DNA from: Antitrichia curtipendula | Taxonomy: Eukaryota > Streptophyta > Bryopsida > Hypnales > Leucodontaceae | Assembly: GCA_951230915.1 (NCBI GenBank) | Contig: OX579633.1 | Span: 54,264,029-54,328,028, forward strand | Length of the DNA: 64,000 nt | Reading direction: 5' to 3' | Translations under genes and position numbers: made by a program | Shown here: positions 17,495 to 28,140 of the stretch, in pieces | How positions within the stretch are numbered: the stretch's first letter is position 1 | Layout of the letters: every line of letters starts with the position of its first letter | The notes under the pieces: model-generated | The model's database searches: none | What the model was told of the DNA's origin: nothing | The model's input: the letters and a program-made list of their open reading frames with translations, nothing else

Positions 17495-18088
17495 TTAATA
17501 CCTAGACATCTCCTGTTGAGGAGGAGGAATGGTCTCACGAGGCTGAATCAGGCCGTCTCTCTTGTCAAGCTCTAGCTTATGCTGCGTCTGAATGCAAGCG
17601 CACACAGTGCAGTAGGCAATGTCCGCGATGCGGTCGGTGATTATTGCGGCCTCGTCGATGGCAGGAATGGGTGTGACCATAGCGGCGATCCAACAAAGAC
17701 AGTTCAGATACTGCGCGATAAACATACTTGCAATAATGCAGTTATCGCACTTGGTATTCTGAATTTGCAAGGCATCCTGTAACATGAAGCGCGTCGCAGA
17801 CACAGCCAAAGTGAAACACAACGTCACCTCCACCACAGCACAGAGCTGCGGGCATTTGCTCTCCCCGCAGGATCCGCTGCACGGCATGCCACCTCCACAG
17901 CACTGATACCGCGACCAGTCCCCGTAGAGCACACGCCCTCGCTGCTGGTAGGCGACCAGACAGGGACACCACATCGCATAGCAGCAATACAGAGGAGACT
18001 CCACCGGCGTCCGCAGTAAATCCGAATGCCACAAGTTCGGCAAATGCTTCCGCGCCTCGAACACGCTCATGTTCTTCGAGCTCGCCAT
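17495..18088 (-). CDS. PLAC8-family cysteine-rich membrane protein
   Basis: Complete 197-residue frame in a single exon, starting at an ATG followed by G in a good context (GCAGCCATGGCG). It matches the plant PLAC8 subgroup that begins with an FEARKHLPNLWHSDLL segment. The cysteine signature YCCYAMWCPCLVAYQQRGR is at residues 33-52, followed by CCGGGMPCSGSCGESKCP. Two hydrophobic segments (about 82-103 and 116-140) carry CDNCII, and a C-terminal CTVCACIQTQHKLELDKR follows. Family members are small membrane proteins linked in plants to cadmium or calcium transport, organ size or stress; a specific role cannot be read here. The tail ends shortly after QQEMSRY, without the Pro/Tyr-rich repeats of some flowering-plant relatives. 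Confidence 0.88.
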   Translation of the reverse strand: MASSKNMSVFEARKHLPNLWHSDLLRTPVESPLYCCYAMWCPCLVAYQQRGRVLYGDWSRYQCCGGGMPCSGSCGESKCPQLCAVVEVTLCFTLAVSATRFMLQDALQIQNTKCDNCIIASMFIAQYLNCLCWIAAMVTPIPAIDEAAIITDRIADIAYCTVCACIQTQHKLELDKRDGLIQPRETIPPPQQEMSRY

Positions 18089-19615
18089 GGCTGCTCACAA
18101 CTTCAAAACTCCTTCTCGGCAAAAACTCCTCCGCACGACGGCACTTACCCTAATGAAGTGCAAACACCGCCTCAAAAGCTCCAATAGTCTACAGAAACCT
18201 CAAGGAAATGCACCAAGCGATCGGGAAAGAGCTCTGTGCGGAAGTATTTCTCAAGGTGCGGCTTCACAACACACGCTCCGTGCTAAACACCGATTTCTCT
18301 TGTTGCAAAGTCACTGATCAATCGCTCGGCGCACGACACGCGACAATCGGTCAAGAGAGAGAACACGACCTTCTGCGCTTAAGGAGGTTTGCTACTTTAA
18401 AGCTAGAGTGAAGTTACTCTAGATCTACTTTAAAGCTACAGAGGTTCGCGCTTTTGGCGTTTCTAAATTTGAATCGTCGCCTCAATCCGCTGTGAGGGGG
18501 GACACCATATACCCGGATATTGAAGACATTAGGGAAGCAATTGAGATCCGGATTTCAGTAGACGGTTCTCGGTCCCCAAATTGTTTCTGTATCATCTAAG
18601 CACTCGCAGCCCTAAGTAACCCTAGAAGCAACGTTTTCTATTTCATTTATTTTGGGCAATGGAAAAAGTAATTATCATTGAAGTGATTTATGGAAATGGA
18701 TGAAAAATATAAAATGTAGATGAATTTTTTATTTATTCATCCATGATTATGAACACCTAAAAAATAATAACAATGTTAAAAACTTTCTATAGCTTGTAAC
18801 TTTAATCCACAATGGACTTCAAATAAGAACACAAAAATATACTTATTAACAAAGAACATTTTTATGAGGAGCTCAAATCATCCAACTATAAAGAGAGATC
18901 AATCTCCAAAAGAGACTATCAAGAATAGAAGACTACTAGTTCTTAAGACAGATTAGGACTTTTTTTCTATTTTTAGTTTTTTATTCTTGATTCTATCTAA
19001 AATCATTCACTAAAATAAAAGTCCTACACATACTTAGAAGTATTCTAAATATGAATTCATATCTTATTGTAGTTTAGTTTTTGCTTTCTCTTCAAAACCT
19101 AGGACTATAGTGAAATTGGTCTTAATCCTATATACGACAATTAGTCTCTATCTAATGTAGGGAATGAGTGTGTGTAATGCAAAAAAAATTATTTGTCTAT
19201 GCTGCACATTATCTGACAGTTTGTTATTTAACCAATCTCCACTAATATTTAATCAAAGGGACTAAACTCGTCTCATCTTACTCAATTGTGTGATAAATTA
19301 TATTCCTTCTAGTATAATAAATTCATTCAAGATTTAAAATCTCATCTTGTGAATTAAATTTTATCTTTACTCACAAATCCACTTCAATCCAAGAACAACT
19401 TGTATATCAATTTTAGAAGTTGTACAGACCAGAATACAAGGGTTTTAATACAAATATACTATCTTGCTGAAACGTTGTATTTATTACTCAAATATATTCC
19501 AAATACTATCACTAAGTTCAGTCACAATTTATTTGTAACCACAAATCAATTATCTTCAATAACTTGATACAAAACTTCACAACATTTTCAGATATCTTAG
19601 GCCACAAACTCATAC
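18089..19615. other. PLAC8 promoter side, then AT-rich DNA
   Basis: About 18089-18600 is relatively GC-rich and is the likely promoter and leader of the minus-strand PLAC8 gene. It includes a duplicated TACTTTAAAGCTA word at about 18393 and 18427. From about 18640 the DNA becomes strongly AT-rich, and I see no gene or further defined element. Confidence 0.45.
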
Positions 19616-19873
19616 TTCGACTAGTAGAAAAAATAGTGACTAGATTAACAAAAATTCAACACAAAAGTGTTGATTTTTTTTTGTTAAGATGGACGTATTA
19701 ATTTGAGCAGTTGTTAACAGAAAAGTGTTGATTTTTTTGTTGGTTTGATCCCATTTTATTTTTTAAATATTATTATTATTTATTAGTATTAGTATTTTTT
19801 ATTAGTATTTAAAACTGTCACGTGACACTCTAATGGCCATGTGACAAGCAATCCAATTGCCACGTGGCATTTG

Positions 19874-20035
19874 CACTAGTAGAAAATCTGAAATTTCTGT
19901 TGTTTTGGTCGCGTTGATGATCAACAATTTTCTGCTGATTTTGACAAAAATCAGTTGATTTTTGTCAAAATCAGCAGAAAATTGTTGATCATCAACGCGA
20001 CCAAAACAACAGAAATTTCAGATTTTCTACTAGTG
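19874..20035. mobile_element. Foldback CACTA-ended MITE (162 bp, near-perfect palindrome)
   Basis: The two 80 bp arms (19874-19953 and 19956-20035) are exact reverse complements around a 2 bp loop. The ends read CACTAGTAGAAAATCTG, and TTG flanks both sides (19871-19873 and 20036-20038), a 3 bp target duplication. It sits inside the older 1.56 kb CACTA relic, whose ends are of the same type. The intact palindrome indicates a recent insertion. Confidence 0.9.
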
Positions 20036-20262
20036 TTGCGGCCATCAAGGTTTGATCCTTGGACCTCACAGTTGAGGCCCAAGGACCCTTACCAATGCAT
20101 CACATACAAACTTACATGACTATTCTTGATGTAAAATTTTTTTTCTACAGTTTTTTCATTTTTTTTCCATTAATTTTGAAAATTAGTAGACTTTGGAGGC
20201 GATTTTGTCCTAATAAATGAACTTTTTTCTTAAAACTATGAACTAAGAAAAGTTGTACAATC

Positions 20263-20400
20263 AAGCCAACTGTCACCTCCAAAAATCCGTTTGAAATTTC
20301 AAGCCTTCCATAAAAAGTTATGGACAAAAAAATTTGTCCGTAACTTTTGATTGAAGGCTTGAAATCTCAAACGGATTTTTGGAGGTGAAAGTTGGCTTGA
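20263..20400. repeat. Inverted repeat inside the CACTA relic
   Basis: CAAGCCAAC..TCACCTCCAAAAATCCGTTTGA is followed about 60 bp later by its reverse complement, ending GGAGGTGAAAGTTGGCTTG. The spacer contains the complementary words AAAGTTATGGACAAA and TTTGTCCGTAACTTT. This forms a long imperfect hairpin within the 19619-21177 element. Confidence 0.75.
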
Positions 20401-20480
20401 TTTCCAAACTTTCCTGAGTTCAAATTATTTTGAAAAATGTTCATTTACTAGGACAAAATCGTCTTTAAAGTTTTTAAAAT

Positions 20481-20896
20481 TCAATTCAACCCCTCTCTGA
20501 AATTTATTCATAACTTTTGATTGGGGACTTAAAATTTCAGAAGGATTCTTGGAGATGAAAGATAACTTGATTAAGAAACTTTTCTTAGTTCAAAATCTTT
20601 AAGAAAAAATTGTTTTTCTATTCCTAAATGGCCTCTGAAGTCTGCTGACTTTGACAAAGACCGAATTATGAATGATTTAGTTGTAAAACAAAGTTCAATT
20701 CAACCCCTCTCCGAAATTTATTCATAACTTTTTATTGGAGATTTGAAATTGCAAACGGATTTTTGGAGATGAAAGATAACTTGATTAAGAAATTTTTCTT
20801 AGTTCAAAATCTTTAAGAAAAAATTATTTTTCTATTCCTAAATGGCCTATTAAGTCTGCTGACTTTGAAAAAGACCAAATTGTGAATGATTTAGTT
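20481..20896. repeat. Tandem duplication of a ~202 bp unit
   Basis: Unit 20481-20682 and unit 20695-20896 match along their length. Both start TCAATTCAACCCCTCT, contain GGAGATGAAAGATAACTTGA and ATTCCTAAATGGCCT, and end near AATGATTTAGTT. Differences are scattered substitutions. The upstream inverted repeat carries related sequence, so the element grew by internal duplication. Confidence 0.8.
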
Positions 20897-21732
20897 AGTT
20901 TTTTTAAATCACATTATTTATAGAATATTAACCATGGTGATTTAAACTTTTTCCAAATCAAAAAATTACTTGAGATTTTTGAAAGTCAAAATTAACAAAA
21001 AAGTGTTGATTTTTTCATTGATTTAGAGTTGCAATATCCAAATCAACAAAAAAATTTGTTGAATTTGGCAGTTTTTACCAAATTCAACAAAAAATTGTTC
21101 AAATGGACGATACAATATCAAAATCAACACTTATGTGTTGATGTTTTGTTGATTTGGTCACTGTTTTTCTACTAGTGTTCCGATTTCTTGTAAATCAACA
21201 ATTACACAAATTGTCTTAATAGTTATCAAGTCTATATACACAAACATGAACCCAAAAATTTGTCACACATGAAATGTAACGCACCCAAGTTTTACACACT
21301 GAAAACCAGTACAATGAATTTCTCCCATCTATCTGTCAAATAATTCCAATAAATAAGATCCAGAAGGCAACTACACAATTCAACACTTCAAACCAAACAG
21401 ACAATTAATTGCACACAAACAAACGGGGACTCAATTTGTTTGCATATTACACATCCTTGTCACCTTATCTCTCCAACTCGCAAATTTCACCACATGGCCA
21501 ACACACCAAAACAATTAATTAGACACAGTTTATCAAGCTACAAATTTTATTCAATTAGATTTGTCATTAATTATCATTTTTAATACAAATTGAACAATTT
21601 ATTGATCTACCAGTTATAAAATTCTCTCTTATATGTGTATTGCAACATCAATCTATCAACCCGGTTTGTAATTTATCACCCAAACAATTTGTCCAACTAC
21701 CCAATTTCCAAACACAAATTGTCTAAGCTATG

Positions 21733-22669
21733 TTTAACCCCTAAAGGATTAGCATGCAATTTTTGGCAGTATAAAAAATTTGGGCAGGTACTTGTGACTA
21801 GAGATTTTCATATTTTTGGCTGAAATTTTAATAGAAGGTGGGCGCAAGGAGTACCTTTCATATGCACTAAATTTCATGACATTTGGAAATAGGAGTCAAA
21901 AGTTATGGCCAAATATGTTACTTTTTTTTCATAACTGGGCAGTCCGGGCAAATAAAAAAAAATCACTTTTTCAAAAAATAAAAATTTGAAATTGGTTTTC
22001 TAGAGTTATATATACGTGGAAAGCTTTGAATAATTCCATTTCGACCAATGAATCAAAAGTTATGAGGATTTTTAGTTTGCGGGCAGTTATAGATTCTCTA
22101 CTCTGAAATAAACTTTGAAGTTGTTTATTTAACTCAATTTTTAATATTTTTTGAAAAAAAACACTTCAGAGGATGTAGGCTGTTTATTACAACATTGCAA
22201 CCAGTGGGATTTACATTTTTCAATTTCATAATTAAATTATTAACAATTTAGTATTTTGGATCATTCTCTACTTCTTGCTACTTACTATTTTTTTTGTATA
22301 TGTTGTACAATATCAAATGATTTGAAAATTTTTTAAGCATGTAGAGAACTTGTTTAGGAAAAAGAATTCAAAGATGCACCACCATTTTGGATATTTTTTC
22401 ATACAAATGTGACCTTGTGAAGTGCAGCTGCGCTGTTTTTCGCAGGGACAAAAAAAATATTTTTGCCAATTCAAATGCTAATATCTTCCAATCCGCATGG
22501 TGGAAAATTCTGAATTTTTTTCGACATCTTCTAAAACTAGTTTACTATAAGATCCTACAGTTACATGTGTCAAAAAAGTTTTTTTTTCAAAAATTTGGTA
22601 CTTGTACTAAAAATGGCAGTTTTGGAATGTTTTTGGTGAAAACATAGTCATAGAACTTTAGGGGTTAAA
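21733..22669. mobile_element. TTTAACCCC-family repeat element (~937 bp)
   Basis: It is bounded by the 14 bp inverted pair TTTAACCCCTAAAG (21733-21746) and CTTTAGGGGTTAAA (22656-22669). Internal segments, for example GTTATGAGGA.TTTTAGTTTG and TTTTTTCATACAAATGTGACC, recur in the element at the right end of this window. No transposase is visible. A target duplication was not identified, so the superfamily is unknown. Confidence 0.6.
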
Positions 22670-25600
22670 GGTTATATTCTCTCTCAAATTATAATGAATA
22701 TGCACCTCTCCTATTGTCACTACTCACCAATTATTAATCATTGTGCAATTCTTGTGACATCACCGCGTAATCAATATGCACCTCTCCTATTCAAATTTTT
22801 TTATTTGTCACTATCATATGTATCCTTGCAATTTTAGTGATCTAACAACTAGTAGTTAATTCAATTAATTGAGTTCTTCTCACAATTTTAGAAATTCAAT
22901 TTCAAACTTGAAGATAAAGAATGTAGAAGTAATCAAATTATCAGATTCTCGTACTTGATCTCCCATGGTCTTCAATTTCGGCAATTTGTCTTGGAAGCCA
23001 AATTGACACTTATGATCTTCTCAATTTATAGCTTTTGAACAACGACATCTTTCTCAATCAATTGTCATTGCCACACTTGCTAGAAGTATTGAACACTGCG
23101 TAAATTCTCAAATTCTCAAATCAACATAATCTCATACTCAAGTTTATAAAACAAGTGGTCAACCCCTTCAATACTCATAAACTGTGCAAGACAGTTGCTA
23201 ATTACAACATCATCATCCTTACAAATTGTCTACAGCTTCTGAATTCCAACACAACAAATTGACCCACTTGCGCACTTATACAATTCACTCAAAAACTCAT
23301 CAAGAAAATCCAAACATGTGAACTAGCCAAATTTACGCTCCGACAACTTATCTGTAACACAATCAATCAGTTCAATACATCCGAATTTCTCTAGTAGTTT
23401 TAAGCAACCACCTAACCGCATACAAACTCATTAGTATTTAAACACAACAATTAATAATCAATCTAAAACAATTCCGGCTAACAATTCAATATACGCCACG
23501 TCAAAGTGTAAACACAATTAGATATTGAACACACACACACAACAAATTGTTTAAAGAAATGTAACTACATATATAAGAATATACAAAAAAAATTCAAGAG
23601 GACCAGAAAGACCGAGAGAGACCAAAAGATAAACAAATTGTTAAAAGCTTACTACTTAATAGTGGAAGTGACAACCTCTAGAGTCGTAAGGTTACCATAA
23701 CAAATTATTTCCTTATAGATCTTATTGCTTTAGGTCATTTCAAATCCTAAGACAAATTATATTTATATTCTTTTGCTAATGTAAAAATGACCTAACTTTT
23801 AACACTTGTTCCCACTATAACAAACAATTTGTATAAACTGAAAAAGAAAATTCAACTACACTTATTTTAATCTTTGATCTTTTACTTCAAAATTTTCTAA
23901 CTCCAAGTTCCAATACAATTGTTTTTATCTAAGATCTATCTAATTCTAGTGCATTTGTCATCCAAGTGGAATTTTTTTAACTTTAGTGCACAAATTCATC
24001 ATTTAGAGATATCTATCTCCAAGCAATCTCTATTTGTACACAAGTTCAGATTTCATCATGAATTAATTGATCCAAACATCAATTTGAATTCATTCATTTA
24101 AGCTCATGATACCCCATCAAGGATCATGACATCATCCAAAGATTTGGTTACAATTTCATCCATGAAGTTTCTAGATGTTTTGAAGTCCAAATGGCTTGAA
24201 AATGGCACCTTATGATGAAATTGATATCAAAATAGAATAATTTTCTTTTGGAGGCATTCTGATAGTTAGATCTTTTTTTCAACTTAATCTTATAAGTAAT
24301 TGCAAAATTAGGCTTCTAATGTTACATAATCTATGAGATAATAGAGGTTAAACATGGTGCAAAGAAAGGGAGGTTATCCAAGAGGCTTTTATTGGGGGGG
24401 GGGGGGGGTCATTGATTCAAAATTCCAATTTTTCTCATAAAAAGTGCTTGTTCAATTTGAAATTGTTATAAAAGACCAAGTTGTGTATGCATGTGCAAAG
24501 TTTGAAATTTATTTAATGCCCCTAACATACATTAGAAAAAATTCACAACTAATTTAGTCAATGACCACACATACAAAATAATTGAGGGCTTGGATGGGGT
24601 ATATCAATTTTAAAAAAAATAGGATAGTCCACAAAAAATCTTTCTTCTTCTTCCAACATTTCAAAAAATCTGAACCCTAGAAAGGCCCATCAATTTTTCA
24701 TTTTTGCAACCCTCCCCCCCCCCGTGGTGCAAATGCAGAATTTTTTTTAATTATTATTATTTTTATTATCATTGTTATTATTATTATTAATATTATATAT
24801 GTTGGAAAATAAAAAATAAAAAACATACATTTTTGAAATTGCCAATCTAATATCGCCCTAATAGTGCCCCATTAGATTCCTAAATAATAATAATAATATT
24901 TTTATTTTTATTTTTATTTTCAATTTATTTCTGAAAAAATTAAAATTATTTTATTTTTTTGCTGAAATTACATTGTTGCCATTAAAACTCACGGCCCTCT
25001 ACAGGGTTAACAAAATTTCTAATGGAGGCTCACTATGTATTAGACTTAGAAAATATATGTGTAGCTAAATATAGGGTCCCAATAAAAAATGAAAGAAAAA
25101 ACCTGAAAACTATCTCTTTTATAGTAGGATACCAATAACAAAGTTGTTCATGACATTACAACTAGTAGAGGGTATTCTAAATCATATGTTGATTTTCAAG
25201 TATTAAAAGTATCATAGCACCCACTTTATTTGAAAGTGTCGCATAACAACATCCAAAACTAATCATTTTTTAGCAAAGTTGATATTGGAAAGGGGTGTTG
25301 GGGTTAATTTTATACATTGAATGCAAAATGCTGTTAGTAGTCATATAATGATTGCTCAAAGGTTGAGAAAGAAAATCTATGATTGTTTTAGGATTGTAAT
25401 TAAATTGCCACTGTATTTCTAAAATAGATATATAAAAGTTAATAGTGCAGTTGTACTTTGGGAAGTTAGCGTTCTTTTGCATGTTTGGATCTACTAGAAA
25501 ATTAAAAATTAAAACAAACATTCCCTATTCTAAAAAGAACTAAAAGAAAATTGAATACACAAAATTTTCATTAGATTTTAGTATTTTAGGTAAACACAAG

Positions 25601-26580
25601 GTGCCTTATATTAAAAAAATAAGTAATATCTCCCCTAAAATATCCCTTAGAGGCACATATATCACTTTTACATGTAGTGAGTTCCCCGAGCTTCTAACCT
25701 ATACATGTAAAAAATAGATTAATAAATACATAATGGAGTTCTTTTAATTTTTGGTCAAACTTGAATGTATTACAAGTGCTGGATTCCACGGTAAGGTCAT
25801 CCAACCTTAAATGGGTAGTTGTATGAGCTTGAACTCAAGCTTTTTCTATTTAAGATTTTTAGCCCTACCTTTCTTGAAATTTGAATGACATTGAGGATTG
25901 TTTCTCCTTCAAATTTCACCTAGATGACAAAATAAACTGATTTGAAGGTATTTAACATGGCTATTTTCATATTTTTTCTCATGATTTTAAAAATAGACTG
26001 CCAATAAAGCCTGTCCAAATTTCACAATAGCCCATAATGGACCCCTTAGTGCTTTAGAGAAGAACAATTTCATCAACTAAAAAAAGGGATATATTGTCAA
26101 ACATTCCTCAAAAGTTTACATATCACTTTTGAGAAATATTTTGCTTGAAAAAAAAATTCTACCTACAAAGATATAAACTTCAAAAAGTATTTCATTAAAA
26201 CTTTTAGCATCTACGTAGAAGAATGCATGCATGTATTCATCTGATCAATAAAAAATGCATCATTGATGCCTATATTGATAGGGCTAACCTTGAAAGGACA
26301 CAAGATAAATCAAAGTATTACCATCTAAATTTGCAATCTAGATATCCTGTACAATGTGATTGTTGCTCGTATTTTTCAAAGAAAGAATTAGTTGAGTGAA
26401 CTCAAATACAAAAGGATTCATATTAATTTAATAAAAAGTAAAATCTATAGGAATTTTCAAATACATTTGGTGCAAGAATGTAAAACTGGTTGTAGGTGAG
26501 GGTCGTAACTATCTTAAAAAGGTTAAAGATCAGTGACCTTTCTCCCTAATCATGTTTGATGAGTGTTTTGAAACCACAAG
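22670..26580. other. AT-rich gene-free region
   Basis: I see no coding gene. The DNA is dense in the words CAATTTGT/ACAAATTG (mainly 21200-24000), with long A/T runs around 24725-24960. A 15 bp G run lies at 24394-24408 and a 10 bp C run at 24714-24723. Small frames at 23919-24101 (+) and 25270-25521 (-) look like chance. Confidence 0.5.
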
Positions 26581-26898
26581 TTTAACCTTAAGAGGTCCAA
26601 ACATTGTTTTTGGGCAACCTAGCGATCTGGGGTAGCTCACTTTAAACTGAATTTTTCTTTTTTTTCTTTGAAATTTTCACACAATATGTGCCCAAGGAAT
26701 AGCTTTAAGACACAACAATTTTCATAACTTTTGACTACATGGTTAAAAAGTTATGAAAATTGTTGTGTCTTAAAGCTACTCCTTGGGCACAATATTGTGT
26801 AAAAATTTCAAAGAAAAAAAAAAAAATTCGGTTTAAAGTGAGCTATCCCAAATTGCTATATTGCCAAAAAAACAAACGTTTAAACCTTTAGGGATTAA
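26581..26898. mobile_element. Foldback member of the TTTAACC repeat family (318 bp)
   Basis: Two long arms pair across a centre near 26740. TAGCTCACTTTAAAC.GAATTT, GAAATTTTCACACAATAT and AAGACACAACAATTTTCATAAC on the left are mirrored on the right. The outer ends read TTTAACCTTAAG and, reversed, TTAATCCCTAAAGG. The left arm matches the start of the element at 62323, so this is a two-ended foldback derivative of that family. Confidence 0.75.
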
Positions 26899-28140
26899 GA
26901 TTATAAAAGCACCTCTTTTATTGCTTGAAGTTGCAACTTCTTTTATCCAACATTTATTTACAACTAAGTCCACGTGAACCAATATTTTATAAACCACATC
27001 TTTATTAACCTACTACCATCTATAAATAGATATAAATATGATATCTTTCACTTTCAATAACACCCAATTGCTTGCCCAAAGAAGATGAGGAATGTGGAAT
27101 GGATGACTACTATTGTGCAAATGGGAGGGTGTAAGGTAGGTGGCTCAAAAGGTGACCCTTTAAGGGCTGTTGGGCCTTTTGATGAATTTCAGATGCTTGA
27201 AAATATTCTTATTCATTTTTCACTTGAAGAAAAATGGATGTAGAATCTAACAGAAGTGGTTTCATATTTTTCGGAGTATTTATGAATTACTTATGAATTT
27301 CCAAAGAATTTTACCATAGGCACCAATTTCTAATCCTAGGCCTTGCAAAACCCATAGATGTGCAATCTGAAAACGATATGGCTTGATAAAAAACAAAACA
27401 CTGTGGCATTCAAAAAGTAATACACAAGCTTCCTAAATGCAACCCTTACTAAACATAATCAGACCTTACATTCTCATAACATTTGTAAGAAGGCAATCGG
27501 ATGATCAATTCCCATTTAGAAAAATTAAGCAAACACACCTTGACTTTGAAATGGACCCTTCCTAACTCTTATTCAATTCATTGACAACCCTTAATTATGC
27601 TCACATTGTTGGCAGTCCATTTTAGAACCATTTACTCTTCATTTCAGAGCTTCCTACAAGGCTATTTGAAGAAGAGGGTCACTTTTTGAGCCACCTTAGT
27701 AGATTTCAGAATTGGGTGACTGATGGTATGCGGCTGATCTACCTTAGTTACTGTACTCCCCAGGGTTTAGGGATTAAGGAATTTTCATGGAGTGGTTCTG
27801 AATTGACGGAGGACCAATGTTCAATCCTTTCGATGCAAAGTGCCACCTTCATCGCTCAACTCGCAATGTCGTTTTCGATTTCCAAGTTGTATGACTCTTA
27901 ATTTGCAACTTCATTCAAACATTGCGTGCTACATTGTGTATCATCACGTTTTTGCTCTTCATTTGAGTCAAGTCTGTAGATTGACCAGCTGGAAGCAGAT
28001 TGCATCACTTCGCATTTAGTACATGTTTCGTGCAGACATTGTGGATCTCGCATGCACAGTCTCACATTGTTGTTTTTGAGGGTGAAGAATTTGGACAGAG
28101 TGAGTGCATTTTTAAGCGAGATTAGTTTTGGTGTCAGCGC
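26899..28140. other. Intergenic region before the biotin locus
   Basis: AT-rich to about 27600, then more mixed composition that probably holds the promoter and leader of the BIO3-BIO1 locus. The frame at 27686-27901 (+) resembles nothing I know. Confidence 0.4.

Larger units (their letters stand above)
19619..21177. mobile_element. Non-autonomous CACTA element (1,559 bp)
   Basis: The left end is (G)ACTAGTAGAAAAAATAGTG and the right end, reversed, CACTAGTAGAAAAACAGTG. The similarity of the two ends continues for about 55 bp and includes ...AAGTGTTGATTTT. Both ends are flanked by TTC (19616-19618 and 21178-21180), the 3 bp target duplication typical of CACTA/En-Spm elements. The first base of the left end has changed from C to G. 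The subterminal word AAGTGTTGATTTT recurs near both ends, as expected for transposase-binding repeats. No transposase frame remains. The interior holds direct and inverted duplications and a nested foldback. Confidence 0.8.
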
